Shown: positions 1-8,576 of the stretch, in pieces
Numbering within the stretch: position 1 is the stretch's first letter
Layout: the number at the start of each line of letters is the position of its first letter
Source of the DNA: Leucobacter komagatae
GTDB taxonomy: Bacteria; Actinomycetota; Actinomycetes; Actinomycetales; Microbacteriaceae
Length of the DNA: 64,000 nucleotides
Assembly (NCBI RefSeq): GCF_006716085.1
Contig: NZ_VFON01000001.1
Coordinates: 124,001-188,000, forward strand
Direction: 5' to 3'
Made by a program: the position numbers and the translations under genes
Notes under the pieces: model-generated
The model's input: only the letters and a program-made list of their open reading frames with translations
Database searches by the model: none
What the model was told of the DNA's origin: nothing

Positions 1-702
1 CGGGAAGTGACGGGACTGCCACTGGCGCCCCACCTGACGAACAGCGGTTTTCCGCCCAAGGACCCGGTCACCGGCAACGCGACGCTCACTGTCGCGGCTG
101 ACGGAACCGGCCAGGTCACCGTTCCGATCGTGATTCAGGATCGCATCATGACGGTACGCAGCATCTCTGGCGGCGGCGTAGTCGGCACCTCAGGGGGCGG
201 CAGCGTGACCAGCGTCACGGTTGACCTTGGGCACATCGACCCCACTGTTACCTCGATCTCGCGGTCAATGAGCGCCGCGGTCACCATTGGGGATCTCGCC
301 TTCAGTATCGGCGGCCCGATCTTTGGTGGCACCCGCGAGCACACCTGGCCGGCCTCGTTCGAGGTGACGCTCTCGGGCGTTCCGACCTCTGGCGGCGGTG
401 TCGTGCCGAGCTATGCCCAAGTGAAGCTGCCAGGTGCGCAGACCGCTGACGAGCAGGCCGCGCTCAAGGCCCTTGAAGCCGCGCGCGCGGCGAACCAGGG
501 CTCGCGAGACGCGGGCCGCGTGGGCGACGACGCAGCTGAGTTGGGCCGCCGCAACGGCGGCGCGATCGGTGAGACCGCCGCCTCGGGCGCGCAGCCGCAA
601 GCGATTGCGCTGATCGCTGGGGTCGGCGTGGTGCTCGCCCTCGCGGCGGGAGCGACGCTGCTCGCCAGGAAGCGAACGCGCGTGGCGCCGGGCGCAGACT
701 AG
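1..702 (+). CDS. C-terminal part of a membrane-anchored extracellular protein (partial)
   Basis: The frame is open from the first base of the window, so the true start lies upstream; a GTG at 7 is only an internal candidate. The visible 230 or so residues are rich in Gly, Ser, Thr and Val with a beta-strand-like pattern, followed by an Ala-rich charged linker and one hydrophobic segment near the end, then a short Arg/Lys tail (RKRTR). This is the layout of a surface protein held by a C-terminal membrane anchor; no LPxTG-like motif is visible before the anchor. Family and ligand are not recognised. It lies 55 bases upstream of, and may be expressed with, the methyltransferase-ABC importer cluster. 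Confidence 0.6.
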   Translation, partial: REVTGLPLAPHLTNSGFPPKDPVTGNATLTVAADGTGQVTVPIVIQDRIMTVRSISGGGVVGTSGGGSVTSVTVDLGHIDPTVTSISRSMSAAVTIGDLAFSIGGPIFGGTREHTWPASFEVTLSGVPTSGGGVVPSYAQVKLPGAQTADEQAALKALEAARAANQGSRDAGRVGDDAAELGRRNGGAIGETAASGAQPQAIALIAGVGVVLALAAGATLLARKRTRVAPGAD

Positions 703-757
703 CCGCCCCAGGACCCGAGTATTCATCACACATCACAACCTCGAAGGAACCCACACC

Positions 758-1573
758 ATGACGAACCCCCAGCAGACACTGCCAGAGCAGGATCGCCCGG
801 TCGCAACGATGTCTGGCCATTGGCTGCTCGCGAAGCTCGGCAAGCGTGTGCTCAGGCCAGGAGGTCGCGAACTGACTCGTCGCATGCTTGAGGCCGCCCG
901 CATTGAGGGGAGCGACGTCGTGGAGCTCGCGCCCGGGCTGGGGCACACCGCGCAGGAGATCGTGCAGCTTGCGCCGCGCAGCTATCGGGGCGTCGACATG
1001 GACCCCGACGCGGTCGCGCAGGTCAACAAGCGGCTCGGGCTCGATGGCGCGGTGGTGCACGCAGACGCCGCAGCGACTGGCTTCGAAGCCGATAGCGCCG
1101 ACGTGGTGTTTGGTGAGGCGATGCTCACCATGCACGCAGACCGCTCGAAGCAGACCATGATGGCCGAGGCCTTTCGCGTGCTGCGCCCGGGCGGCAGGTA
1201 CGTGATTCACGAGCTCGGGCTCACCCCAGACGGGCTGCCCGAGGAGACGAAGCGCGAGATTCAAAAGGCGCTCGCGAAGTCGATCAAGGTGAACGCCAGA
1301 CCGCTCACGAACGCGGAGTGGCGCGCGCTCCTCGAATCGGCGGGGTTCGAGGTCGTCGAAGACACGAGATTCGCGCCCATGCGCCTGCTGCAGCCGCGGC
1401 GCATCATCGCAGACGAAGGGCTCCGCGGCGCGCTTCGCTTCGCGCGGAATGTGCTGCGGATGCCCGATGAGCGTAAGCGCGTCTTCGACATGCGGCGCAC
1501 ATTCGGCGCTCACCGTGATGCACTCACCGCGGTCGGGATCGTCGCGGTGAAGCCCGCGGCGTCGGGCGAATGA
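758..1573 (+). CDS. Class I SAM-dependent methyltransferase
   Basis: A 271-residue protein with the Rossmann-fold methyltransferase signature: a VVELAPGLG motif I near residue 52 for S-adenosylmethionine, a VDMDPDAV acidic loop, a VVFGEAMLTM motif and an FRVLRPGGRYV strand typical of the UbiE/COQ5-like group. The ATG follows GAAGGA. Its TGA overlaps the ATG of the next gene by four bases, so it is translationally coupled to the ABC importer. The substrate is unknown; the operon suggests modification of, or response to, the imported molecule, which is inference. Confidence 0.8.
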   Translation: MTNPQQTLPEQDRPVATMSGHWLLAKLGKRVLRPGGRELTRRMLEAARIEGSDVVELAPGLGHTAQEIVQLAPRSYRGVDMDPDAVAQVNKRLGLDGAVVHADAAATGFEADSADVVFGEAMLTMHADRSKQTMMAEAFRVLRPGGRYVIHELGLTPDGLPEETKREIQKALAKSIKVNARPLTNAEWRALLESAGFEVVEDTRFAPMRLLQPRRIIADEGLRGALRFARNVLRMPDERKRVFDMRRTFGAHRDALTAVGIVAVKPAASGE

Positions 1574-2793
1574 CACGCTCAGACGCCGGTGCCGTGGCCG
1601 GGATCGGGCAGCGAACGGGATCCGCAGCCCGCGGGCCCGTGACGCGCCGCCGGTTCATCGCCGCAATGGGTGCGCTGGGTGCGGCCTCGGTACTTGCCGC
1701 CTGCGCGGCGGGGGAGCCGGGCGCTCAGGTGGCCGCCGCCGAGGGCGGTTTCGGCGGCGCGCTGGGCTCGAGCAAGCCACAGCGCGCACGCGAGCGAGCG
1801 GTGATGGGGTCGACCGAGGCGACAACCGTTCGCGTGGGTCTCATCCTCGGCCCGCCATCGATGGGGCTGAGCCGCATGCTGCTCGCGGCTCGTGCGGGCG
1901 AGACGCACAACAGCTTCGATGTCGAAATCGTCGGGGTCGACTTCGCCGCGCTCGCCGCGCGCTTCAACCAGGGCGACTTCGATATCGTCACGCTGCCGTC
2001 GAACATCGGTGCAGTGCTCTACAACAACGCCGACATCAACACGGAGGTCGAGGTCGTAAGTGTTGGGAACCTCGGGGTCCTCTACGGCGTCACGACCGAC
2101 CCGAGCGTGACAACGATTGCCGACCTCGCCGGTCGAACGGTGTACTCGATCGGCCAGAACGGCACTCCCGAGTACACCATTGCGACGGTGCTCGATGGCA
2201 CCGGGCTTTCGGAGAGCGTCGATATGGCGTACCGGGCGACCCCGTTCGAGGTGTTGAACCTGCTGCAGAATGAACCGAACGCGATTGCGGTGCTGCCGCA
2301 GCCGTTCGTTGAGCTCGCGCGAACGATGGTGCCCGGGCTCACCGCTCCGGTCGACTTCACCGACGAGTGGGATCGGATGCCGACGAACACTTCGAAGTCA
2401 CAAGCGGTCACGACGCATACGATTGTGAACCGCGCGTTCCTCGAGCAGCACGAGGCGGCCGTCATCGAATACCTCCAGCTCGCGGGGGCCTCGGTCGACT
2501 TCACGCTCGACAACATCCAGGAGGCCGCCGCGGTGCAGGAGGAACTTGGCACCTTCCTGAACAACGACGTCGCCGCAGCCGCGATGCCGTTCTGCAGCCT
2601 CGTGAATCTCACTGGCGAGGTGATGCGCGATTCGCTGTCGGGTTTTCTTGCGGCAATCCACTCGCAGAACCCCCGCTCGATCGGGGGAGCCCTGCCCGGT
2701 GACGACTTCTACTATCTGCCGCCACTCGGCGCGCTCGACGTCGATGTTCGCGAGCTCACCGGGGGCCTTGCACCAGCGGAGCGGAGAGTATGA
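1570..2793 (+). CDS. ABC importer substrate-binding lipoprotein, NitT/TauT-like, with Tat signal
   Basis: A 407-residue binding protein. The N-terminus carries a twin-arginine motif (TRRRFIAAMG) and a lipobox ending LAAC near residue 45, so it is probably exported folded and anchored as a lipoprotein. The body resembles NMT1/SsuA-type periplasmic binding proteins (FNQGDFDIVTLPSNIGAVLY, then DLAGRTVYSIGQNGTPEYT). It overlaps its neighbours by four bases on both sides, in an order of binding protein, permease and ATPase. This class carries sulfonates, nitrate, thiamine precursors and similar small molecules; the ligand here cannot be read from sequence. Confidence 0.82.
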   Translation: MTRSDAGAVAGIGQRTGSAARGPVTRRRFIAAMGALGAASVLAACAAGEPGAQVAAAEGGFGGALGSSKPQRARERAVMGSTEATTVRVGLILGPPSMGLSRMLLAARAGETHNSFDVEIVGVDFAALAARFNQGDFDIVTLPSNIGAVLYNNADINTEVEVVSVGNLGVLYGVTTDPSVTTIADLAGRTVYSIGQNGTPEYTIATVLDGTGLSESVDMAYRATPFEVLNLLQNEPNAIAVLPQPFVELARTMVPGLTAPVDFTDEWDRMPTNTSKSQAVTTHTIVNRAFLEQHEAAVIEYLQLAGASVDFTLDNIQEAAAVQEELGTFLNNDVAAAAMPFCSLVNLTGEVMRDSLSGFLAAIHSQNPRSIGGALPGDDFYYLPPLGALDVDVRELTGGLAPAERRV

Positions 2794-3878
2794 GCGTGAC
2801 AGGCACGGAACACCAGCCCACGCAGCAGACCGTCTGGAACGACGCGGAGTTGCTCTCACTGATGCGCCAGCACGCGCCCGTCGGCGTGTCGCCCGAGGCG
2901 ATGCTGCCGATGATCAGGGAACTCGTGGACTCCGGAGCTGACCCGCGAACCCTCGTCGCGACGATCGAGGCCGCGAGGGGAGCCGCACCTGGCGCCCTCG
3001 CGCAGGATCTCCCACGGGCTGTCGGGATCGCGGAGGCTCAGAGAGGGGCGCAGAACCTCGCGCGGGCGGGAGCTCCGGCCCAGGCCGTTCGTGGCAGTGC
3101 AGTTCGCGGTGCAGGGTGGAAGCGGGCCGCCGGTCGAGTGTTCGTCGTGGTGTTCTGGCTGGCGGTGTGGGAGATCGCCGACCGGGTTATTGACAATAGG
3201 CTCATGCTCGCGGGCCCCATCCGCACGGCGGAGGCGCTCGTCGAGCAGTTCTTCCGCCCCGAGTTCTGGCTCATTTCGGGGGCGTCGCTCGGCCGAATCG
3301 CCCTCGGGTTCACCGCGGCGTTGGTCATCGGGATCCTGCTCGCGCTCGCAGCGCACCGGGCCACCTGGTTCCGCGAGCTCATTGCTCCCGTGGTGTCGGT
3401 CGTGAAGACCGTGCCGGTGGTCTCGTTCATCATCATGCTGCTCATCTGGCTTGGCGGCCAGGCGCTCACCTCGTGGCTGGCGTTTCTCATCGTCGTACCC
3501 CTCGTGTACACGAGCATGCTCGCCGGCCTCGGCGCCGTTGGCAGGCACGAGCTCGAGCGTGCGCAGGTCTACGGGCTCTCCCGTGCGAAACAGTTCTGGT
3601 ACATCTCGCGGCCAGCGTTCATGCCGTTTCTCGCTAGCGCGTGCAAAGTCGGCGTCGGGATGAGCTGGCGCGCGGGAGTCATGGCCGAGTTGTTCGCTGC
3701 CACCGCGCCGTCGATCGGGAAAGAGATGTTCGCGGCGAAGACGTTCCTCGACACGCCAACGCTGTTCGCCTGGACGGTCGTGGTGATGCTGCTCAGCGTC
3801 GTGTTTGAGCGGGTCGTGACGACCCTCCTGCGCTTCCTCTCGCGGCCGTTTGGCGGGCTGCTCGGGAGCGCTTCATGA
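2790..3878 (+). CDS. ABC importer permease, NitT/TauT type, with long N-terminal extension
   Basis: A 362-residue inner-membrane permease. Residues about 118-355 hold the usual six or so transmembrane segments of the BPD_transp_1 domain, with the EAA-type cytoplasmic loop around ELERAQVYGLSRAKQFWYIS. The first 110 or so residues are soluble, Ala/Arg-rich and are not part of the normal family, which usually runs 250-280 residues. The start overlaps the upstream stop (ATGA) and the ATPase starts inside the last codons. It forms the membrane channel of the importer with the flanking genes. Confidence 0.85.
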   Translation: MSVTGTEHQPTQQTVWNDAELLSLMRQHAPVGVSPEAMLPMIRELVDSGADPRTLVATIEAARGAAPGALAQDLPRAVGIAEAQRGAQNLARAGAPAQAVRGSAVRGAGWKRAAGRVFVVVFWLAVWEIADRVIDNRLMLAGPIRTAEALVEQFFRPEFWLISGASLGRIALGFTAALVIGILLALAAHRATWFRELIAPVVSVVKTVPVVSFIIMLLIWLGGQALTSWLAFLIVVPLVYTSMLAGLGAVGRHELERAQVYGLSRAKQFWYISRPAFMPFLASACKVGVGMSWRAGVMAELFAATAPSIGKEMFAAKTFLDTPTLFAWTVVVMLLSVVFERVVTTLLRFLSRPFGGLLGSAS

Positions 3879-4495
3879 GGGCGTCACGCGTGGGAGTTGA
3901 GCGTCTCTCGAAACGGTTCGGCATGCACGAGGTCTTTGACGAGCTCTCGCTAGAGTTCGCTGGGGGATGCTCGTACTGCCTTCGGGCGCCTTCGGGTGGT
4001 GGGAAGACGACGCTGCTGCGGATCCTGATGGGGCTCGAACGGCCCGACTCTGGGCGGGTGATCGGGGTGCGGCGCGGAGCTATCTCAGTGATGTTCCAAG
4101 AAGACAGGCTGAGCGACGCGCTCACACCCGTCGAGAATGTGGCGCTGCTGCACCCCGACCGGCGCGTATCGCGGCGGATGATTGAGGCTGAGCTGGCCGA
4201 GATCTTGCCGCTCCGCGCGCTGAGCCAGTCGGTCGTCGAGCTGTCAGGCGGCATGCGTCGCCGGGTCGCGCTCGCGTGCGCGATGCTGTTCCCGAGCTCG
4301 CTCGTCTTACTCGACGAGCCGTTTACCGGGCTCGACACGGCTACCAAGCGCGAAGTCATCGACTTCGTGCGTGCGCGCCTTCGCGGCCGCACGCTCATCG
4401 TCGCGACCCACGGCGCCGACGACGCTGAGATGCTCGGCGCGCGCACCGTGACCTTACCGACCAGTGGAGGAGGCGCCGATGGCGACGCGGTATGA
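3875..4495 (+). CDS. ABC importer ATP-binding protein, NitT/TauT type
   Basis: A 206-residue ATPase subunit. It shows a Walker A (APSGGGKTTL), Q-loop (VMFQEDRL), signature (VELSGGMRRRVAL), Walker B (LVLLDEPFTGLD) and switch histidine (IVATHGADD), all in order and intact. It is short for the family, ending soon after the H-loop. The gene overlaps the permease by four bases and reaches past the start of the Crp/Fnr regulator gene, so all three are likely coupled. It powers uptake through the upstream permease. Confidence 0.87.
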   Translation: MRASRVGVERLSKRFGMHEVFDELSLEFAGGCSYCLRAPSGGGKTTLLRILMGLERPDSGRVIGVRRGAISVMFQEDRLSDALTPVENVALLHPDRRVSRRMIEAELAEILPLRALSQSVVELSGGMRRRVALACAMLFPSSLVLLDEPFTGLDTATKREVIDFVRARLRGRTLIVATHGADDAEMLGARTVTLPTSGGGADGDAV

Positions 4496-5123
4496 GACAG
4501 TCACGCGGCGCTCGCGGGTGTTTGCGGGCGTCGACCCCTCGCTGCATACGGATCTGCTCGCGGCCGTTCGGGCCGCGTCGCAGGGGTACCGTCGCGGCGA
4601 CAGCATCATTCGCATCGGCGAGCAGGTGAGCTTCTTTCCCGTCGTGCTCGCTGGCAGTGTGCAGGCGACCGTGCCGCGCGGGGCGAATACTCAGATCGTT
4701 GAGCGGTTCGGGCCCGGGGACTCGTTCGCGGAGGCTGTCGTGGTGAGCGAGGGGGCGTCGCCGGTGGAGATTTCGGCGCTCACCGATGCGCGGATCCTGC
4801 TCATCCACAAAGAGCGACTCGCTGCGTCCACGCACCCGGGTGCTGCCATCGTGCACGCGAATCTCATGCAGGAGATGTCGAAGAAGCTCGTTCACCTGAG
4901 CGTGCGCCTCAACTTGCTCGCCGAACCTCGACTGCGCAGCCGAATACTCATGTCGCTCGACGGCATCGCGCCCGGCGATGATGGCGAGATCGTGCTGCCA
5001 TACAGTCGCCAGGATTGGGCCGACTACCTCGGTGTCAACTCGAAGGCGCTGCTTCGCGAACTCAGGCGGATGCAGGACGATGGACTCATCGAGCTCGCGG
5101 GGAAGACCCTGCGAGTGCTGTAG
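4479..5123 (+). CDS. Crp/Fnr-family transcriptional regulator
   Basis: A 214-residue protein with an N-terminal cyclic-nucleotide-binding-type beta barrel (RRGDSIIRIGEQVSFFPVVL; GDSFAEAVVV) and a C-terminal winged helix of the Crp class (YSRQDWADYLGVNSKALLRE). The ATG at 4479 is preferred because GGAGGAGG lies just upstream; a GTG at 4464 would sit on that ribosome site. No cysteine cluster for an Fe-S sensor is seen at the N-terminus, so the effector is unknown. It starts inside the ATPase gene and probably regulates this importer operon. Confidence 0.82.
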   Translation: MATRYETVTRRSRVFAGVDPSLHTDLLAAVRAASQGYRRGDSIIRIGEQVSFFPVVLAGSVQATVPRGANTQIVERFGPGDSFAEAVVVSEGASPVEISALTDARILLIHKERLAASTHPGAAIVHANLMQEMSKKLVHLSVRLNLLAEPRLRSRILMSLDGIAPGDDGEIVLPYSRQDWADYLGVNSKALLRELRRMQDDGLIELAGKTLRVL

Positions 5124-5183
5124 GCGTGCCTGCGCGGTTCGTCGGCAGCTGCCATATCTTGCCCACCACTATCTAGGAGAAAT

Positions 5184-5528
5184 ATGACCGTTCAGGCCGA
5201 TGGCTACGACATCCTTTCGGCGGGGCTCGCCGACTTTGAGGCGCTCGCTCCGATGACTGCAGGCCGGGTGAAAGTCGGGCGCGTGTTCGATGGCGATACG
5301 CTGCGCGTGCGCACCCTCGCGATCCCTGCGGGAGTGACGCTCGCGGAGCATGTGGCGGGTGCTCCTGTGCTCATCCACGTGATTGCCGGGCGGGTGCGCT
5401 TCGACATTGGCGGTGACAGTCACGAGCTCACCGCTGGAGCGCTCGTGCGAGCTGACCCGGAAGAGAAGCACGAAGTGTTCGCTCACGAGGATGCGCAGCT
5501 CGTGCTCACGTTCCACCCCGAGCGCTGA
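5184..5528 (+). CDS. Small cupin-domain protein
   Basis: A 114-residue single cupin barrel with recognisable motif halves: GVTLAEHVAGAPVLIHVIAG followed by a second strand set around ALVRADPEEKHEVFAHED. Metal-binding histidines are partly kept (H in LAEH, H in EKHEV). It has a clear AGGAGA site before the ATG and lies 60 bases after the Crp/Fnr gene, so it is probably the last gene of the importer operon. Cupins of this size often bind small molecules or a metal; no reaction can be assigned. Confidence 0.75.
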   Translation: MTVQADGYDILSAGLADFEALAPMTAGRVKVGRVFDGDTLRVRTLAIPAGVTLAEHVAGAPVLIHVIAGRVRFDIGGDSHELTAGALVRADPEEKHEVFAHEDAQLVLTFHPER

Positions 5529-5592
5529 GCGCTGCGTTCTGGGCCCACTCAATACACCGGGCCTGCGCACGCCGCAGCCAAGACCCCTCAAA

Positions 5593-5641
5593 TATTCGTG
5601 TGGGCCTCAAATTCCGATGAAAAATGAGGCCCACACGAATA
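5593..5641. terminator. 17-bp perfect inverted repeat between convergent genes
   Basis: Arms TATTCGTGTGGGCCTCA (5593-5609) and its exact reverse complement (5625-5641) flank a 15-base loop. It sits between the cupin gene and a leftward dehydrogenase gene that converge on it, so a two-way transcription terminator is the simplest reading. The stem is longer, and the loop larger, than in a typical terminator, and the outer flanks are A/T-rich on both sides. Confidence 0.6.
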
Positions 5642-5690
5642 ATTGGGTGGTTTTCGAGGGTGCGAAAGTCGTAGGGAAAGGTGCGGCCGC

Positions 5691-6566
5691 CTACTGCGCG
5701 TAGGTGTAGAACCCCTCACCGGTCTTGCGGCCGAGCTTGCCCGCGTCGACGTAGCTGCGGAGCAGGGTGCGAGGGCCTTCGGGCAGGTTCGGATTCTCGG
5801 CAGCGTAGTGCTCTTCGATGTCGAGCACCACGTCGAGGCCAACCTGATCCATGAGCGCGAACGGGCCGGCGTGGATGCCCATGTTCGCCTGCATGATCGC
5901 GTCGACATCTTCCGGGGTGCTCACGCCGTCAGCGACGACCGCGAGCGACTCGCGCTTGATCGCCGCCCAGATGCGGTTGAAGATGAAGCCCGTGCTCTCG
6001 GCGAGCGCGATGAAGGGTGCGAGGCCGAAGCGCTTCAGCTCTTCTGCGACCGCGGGCAGCAGGCCCTCGCTCGTCTGGCCATCGCTCATGAGCTCGACTG
6101 CCATGCTCTGCGGGGGCATCGCGAAGTGCATGTTGAAGACCCGCTCGGGGTGCTCGACCTCGTCGATGACCTCGCGTGACTTGTACGACGAGGAGTTCGT
6201 GGCGAGCACGGCGTCAGCGTCAGCGAGGCGGTCAAGCGTGCCAAACAGCGGGCGCTTGATGTCGAGCCGCTCGGGCACCGCCTCGACGACGAGCCACGCG
6301 CCGGGCAGCGACTCTTCGACCGAGGGAACTGCGGTCACGGTGCCGGGGGTCGTGCTGATGCCCTGCTTTTCGAGCCGTGCGGTGAGCTCGGGAAGCGCCT
6401 CATTGACGTAGTCGAGCGCGGCCTGACGCTGCGGCTCTTGTAGCTCGGCGATGCGGACATCTGAGCCGCCTGACGCGAACACGGCCGCGATACGCCTGCC
6501 AAGAGTGCCGCCACCCACAACGACGATCGGTCGCTCCTGGGCATTGGCTGGAACGGTGAATTGCAT
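5691..6566 (-). CDS. 3-hydroxyacyl-CoA dehydrogenase-family NAD-binding protein
   Basis: A 291-residue protein with an N-terminal dinucleotide fold (VVVGGGTLGRRIAAVF) and a C-terminal 3HCDH helical domain (ESTGFIFNRIWAAIKRESLA; GRKTGEGFYTY). The start at 6566 is chosen for its GAGGA site; an ATG 12 bases upstream overlaps that site. The catalytic-His region reads NMHFAMPPQSM where ordinary enzymes have HFFNP, so the substrate may not be a straight-chain hydroxyacyl-CoA. It is divergent from a TetR gene, with an inverted repeat in between. Confidence 0.82.
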   Translation of the reverse strand: MQFTVPANAQERPIVVVGGGTLGRRIAAVFASGGSDVRIAELQEPQRQAALDYVNEALPELTARLEKQGISTTPGTVTAVPSVEESLPGAWLVVEAVPERLDIKRPLFGTLDRLADADAVLATNSSSYKSREVIDEVEHPERVFNMHFAMPPQSMAVELMSDGQTSEGLLPAVAEELKRFGLAPFIALAESTGFIFNRIWAAIKRESLAVVADGVSTPEDVDAIMQANMGIHAGPFALMDQVGLDVVLDIEEHYAAENPNLPEGPRTLLRSYVDAGKLGRKTGEGFYTYAQ

Positions 6567-6605
6567 GTGATTCCTCATTTCCGTTGATCCGTACGCCTTG
6601 CAATC

Positions 6606-6640
6606 TCGATGCAATTTGTATTGAATTCATTATGCATCGA
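6606..6640. promoter_or_regulatory. Candidate TetR operator: TCGATGCA-N19-TGCATCGA
   Basis: Two exact 8-base arms (6606-6613 and 6633-6640) lie in the gap between the divergent dehydrogenase and TetR genes. The intervening DNA is A/T-rich, unlike its surroundings, and would also hold the promoters. TetR proteins often autoregulate and control a divergent neighbour through such repeats. Its placement also argues that the TetR start is downstream of 6640. Confidence 0.5.
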
Positions 6641-6676
6641 AAAGTCGGAGAAGGGAACCCGGTGGAAGCAGCAGTG

Positions 6677-7348
6677 ATGAATCAATCGGGCCAGGCGCAA
6701 GGGGGCACCCAGGCGAGCGCAAAGCCCGGCGCGAAGGGGAACGCTGAGCCCAAGCGCCGCGCCCGCGTGCACACCCGCGCGGCGTTGATCGACGCCGCCG
6801 AGGCCATCTTCGCCGAGCGCGGCGCCCCGACCGCCTCGATCGATGAGATCTGCACCCGCGCCGGCTTCACCCGCGGAGCGTTCTACTCGAACTTCCGCAC
6901 CGTGACCGACGTGTTCTTCGCGCTGTATGAACGCAAGACGGAGGAGTTACTCAGCGGAACGAGCGGGCTCGCCGACCGGTTGGAGCTGCGGGGGGACCGC
7001 GATGTGCTCCTCGAGGGTTTTGTGGAAGAGCTGCTGGGGATCATCCCCGCTGACACTCAGTGGTACGCCCTCCGGGCGCTCTTCGGGATGCGGGCCGCGA
7101 CGGACCCCGAGATCGCGACCGTGCTGCGGGCACACGGCGAGGACTTCCAGCGCGGCATCACCCCCCTCTTGGAGCACGTTGCGAGTACGCTCGGGATGAC
7201 GCTCGCGCCCGACGCTGACGAAGCCGCGCGCGTGGTGATTGCCGCCCACGTCGGTTCGGTACTGCAGGGGCCGTTCGTGGATGAGGCTCAGCGGCTTCGG
7301 CGGGACGCCGTGCTCGCTGCGCTGCGCGGAGTGCTACGGCCCGAGTAA
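6677..7348 (+). CDS. TetR-family transcriptional regulator
   Basis: About 223 residues from the ATG at 6677, which follows GGTGGAAG; a GTG at 6662 with AAGGGA upstream is an alternative. After a basic, flexible leader comes the TetR helix-turn-helix (AALIDAAEAIFAERG, then IDEICTRAGFTRGAFYSNF) and a long helical ligand domain. It is divergent from the dehydrogenase gene at 5691-6566 and probably represses it. It overlaps the end of the convergent NAD(P)HX dehydratase gene by 15 bases. Confidence 0.83.
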   Translation: MNQSGQAQGGTQASAKPGAKGNAEPKRRARVHTRAALIDAAEAIFAERGAPTASIDEICTRAGFTRGAFYSNFRTVTDVFFALYERKTEELLSGTSGLADRLELRGDRDVLLEGFVEELLGIIPADTQWYALRALFGMRAATDPEIATVLRAHGEDFQRGITPLLEHVASTLGMTLAPDADEAARVVIAAHVGSVLQGPFVDEAQRLRRDAVLAALRGVLRPE

Positions 7349-8359
7349 GCGCTCGACCGCCGCTGGGATGCTGCGCGCAACGTCGAGGGCGGTAATCGGG
7401 CGGCCGAGAATGGAGCTGGCGGCGCCAGCAGAACCGCCAGAGTCGCCACTCGCGATGCGGGCGGCGATATCGTGCAGGAGCACTGCCGTCGCGCAGAGCT
7501 CGGCGAGCACCGGCGCCCGGTCGGCCAGCCCGATCTGCCCAGCCGGCCAATCCGGCCAATCCGTGCCAGCCGGCCCCACCAGCCCACCCCGCCTGACCAG
7601 CCCAGCGTGCCGGGCCGCCAACGTCCCAACGATCCCGGCGAGCACGTCGCCCGTTCCCGCCGTCGCGAGCCAGGGCGTGGCCGGCCCCACAGTGACGATG
7701 TCACCCGAAGGAGACGCGATCGTCGTGACCGAGCCCTTGAGCAGCACGGTGACGTCGAGGCGCTTCGCGAGCTGGGCGGTTGCCTCCGCACTGCCCAAGG
7801 AACCCGCGTCGTCCGTGGGCCGCGAGCCGCCGAGCGCCCGCCAGAGTCGCGCGAACTCTCCGGCGTGGGGTGTGATCGCGACCGGCGCCACCCGAAACCG
7901 CTCGTCTCGCCTGAGCAGGCACAGGTCAAGCGCCCCAGCGTCGATGATGACGGGGCGCCGCTGGGTGAGCAGCTCCGCGAGCTCGTCGGTCTCGGCCTTG
8001 GGGCGCGCCTCCGGGTCCGTACCGCTGCCCACGAGCCACGCATCGACGCGGTCTGGCGAGCGGGAAACGACGGTCTCGGGTCTGGCGGCGAGCACGGTCG
8101 CTGCCGGGGAGGGCATGCCAAAGAGGGGCGCCGTGCCCCCGACGGGCGGCACGAACTGCACGAGACCCGCGCCCGTTCGCCACGCTGCCTCAGCGCCCAA
8201 GACCGCCGCGCCAGGATACGCGGGCGAGCCGGTGCGGAGCCCGAGGACCCCGCGCGAGTACTTGTGGTCCGCCGCGGTGGGCGGCGCGAGGTAGGGAGCG
8301 CACGCGGCCGGATCCCACGCCCCCGAGGGGCTCGTCGTATCCGGGGCAGGATCGTTCAT
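7334..8359 (-). CDS. nnrD: ADP-dependent NAD(P)H-hydrate dehydratase
   Basis: A 341-residue metabolite-repair enzyme that dehydrates damaged S-NADHX/NADPHX back to NAD(P)H. The ribokinase-like fold is shown by YSRGVLGLRTGSPAYPGAA near the N-terminus, TPHAGEFARL in the middle and TAGTGDVLAGIVGTLAA with the conserved GTGD near the end. The ATG at 8359 follows a GAGG site. Only the dehydratase domain is present; no NnrE epimerase domain is fused or adjacent. It is a stand-alone leftward gene. Confidence 0.87.
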   Translation of the reverse strand: MNDPAPDTTSPSGAWDPAACAPYLAPPTAADHKYSRGVLGLRTGSPAYPGAAVLGAEAAWRTGAGLVQFVPPVGGTAPLFGMPSPAATVLAARPETVVSRSPDRVDAWLVGSGTDPEARPKAETDELAELLTQRRPVIIDAGALDLCLLRRDERFRVAPVAITPHAGEFARLWRALGGSRPTDDAGSLGSAEATAQLAKRLDVTVLLKGSVTTIASPSGDIVTVGPATPWLATAGTGDVLAGIVGTLAARHAGLVRRGGLVGPAGTDWPDWPAGQIGLADRAPVLAELCATAVLLHDIAARIASGDSGGSAGAASSILGRPITALDVARSIPAAVERLLGP

Positions 8360-8576
8360 TTGAGACCTCAACTCAGTGTCGGAGTGCCGAGGGGCGGGCC
8401 AGGGCCCGAGCGCTGGCCGGTGTTCTTGCAGGGTAGCTGAACCGGTGGCGATCCTCATCGCAATGGTGCGTTCGCTATGAGAATGCGCTGAGAATTGGAG
8501 TTTTCTCCCAGGAATTGCCGCAGGCACTGTGAAATGCTTAGGCCCCTAAATAATCGACATTTCCGAAAAGGTCTCC

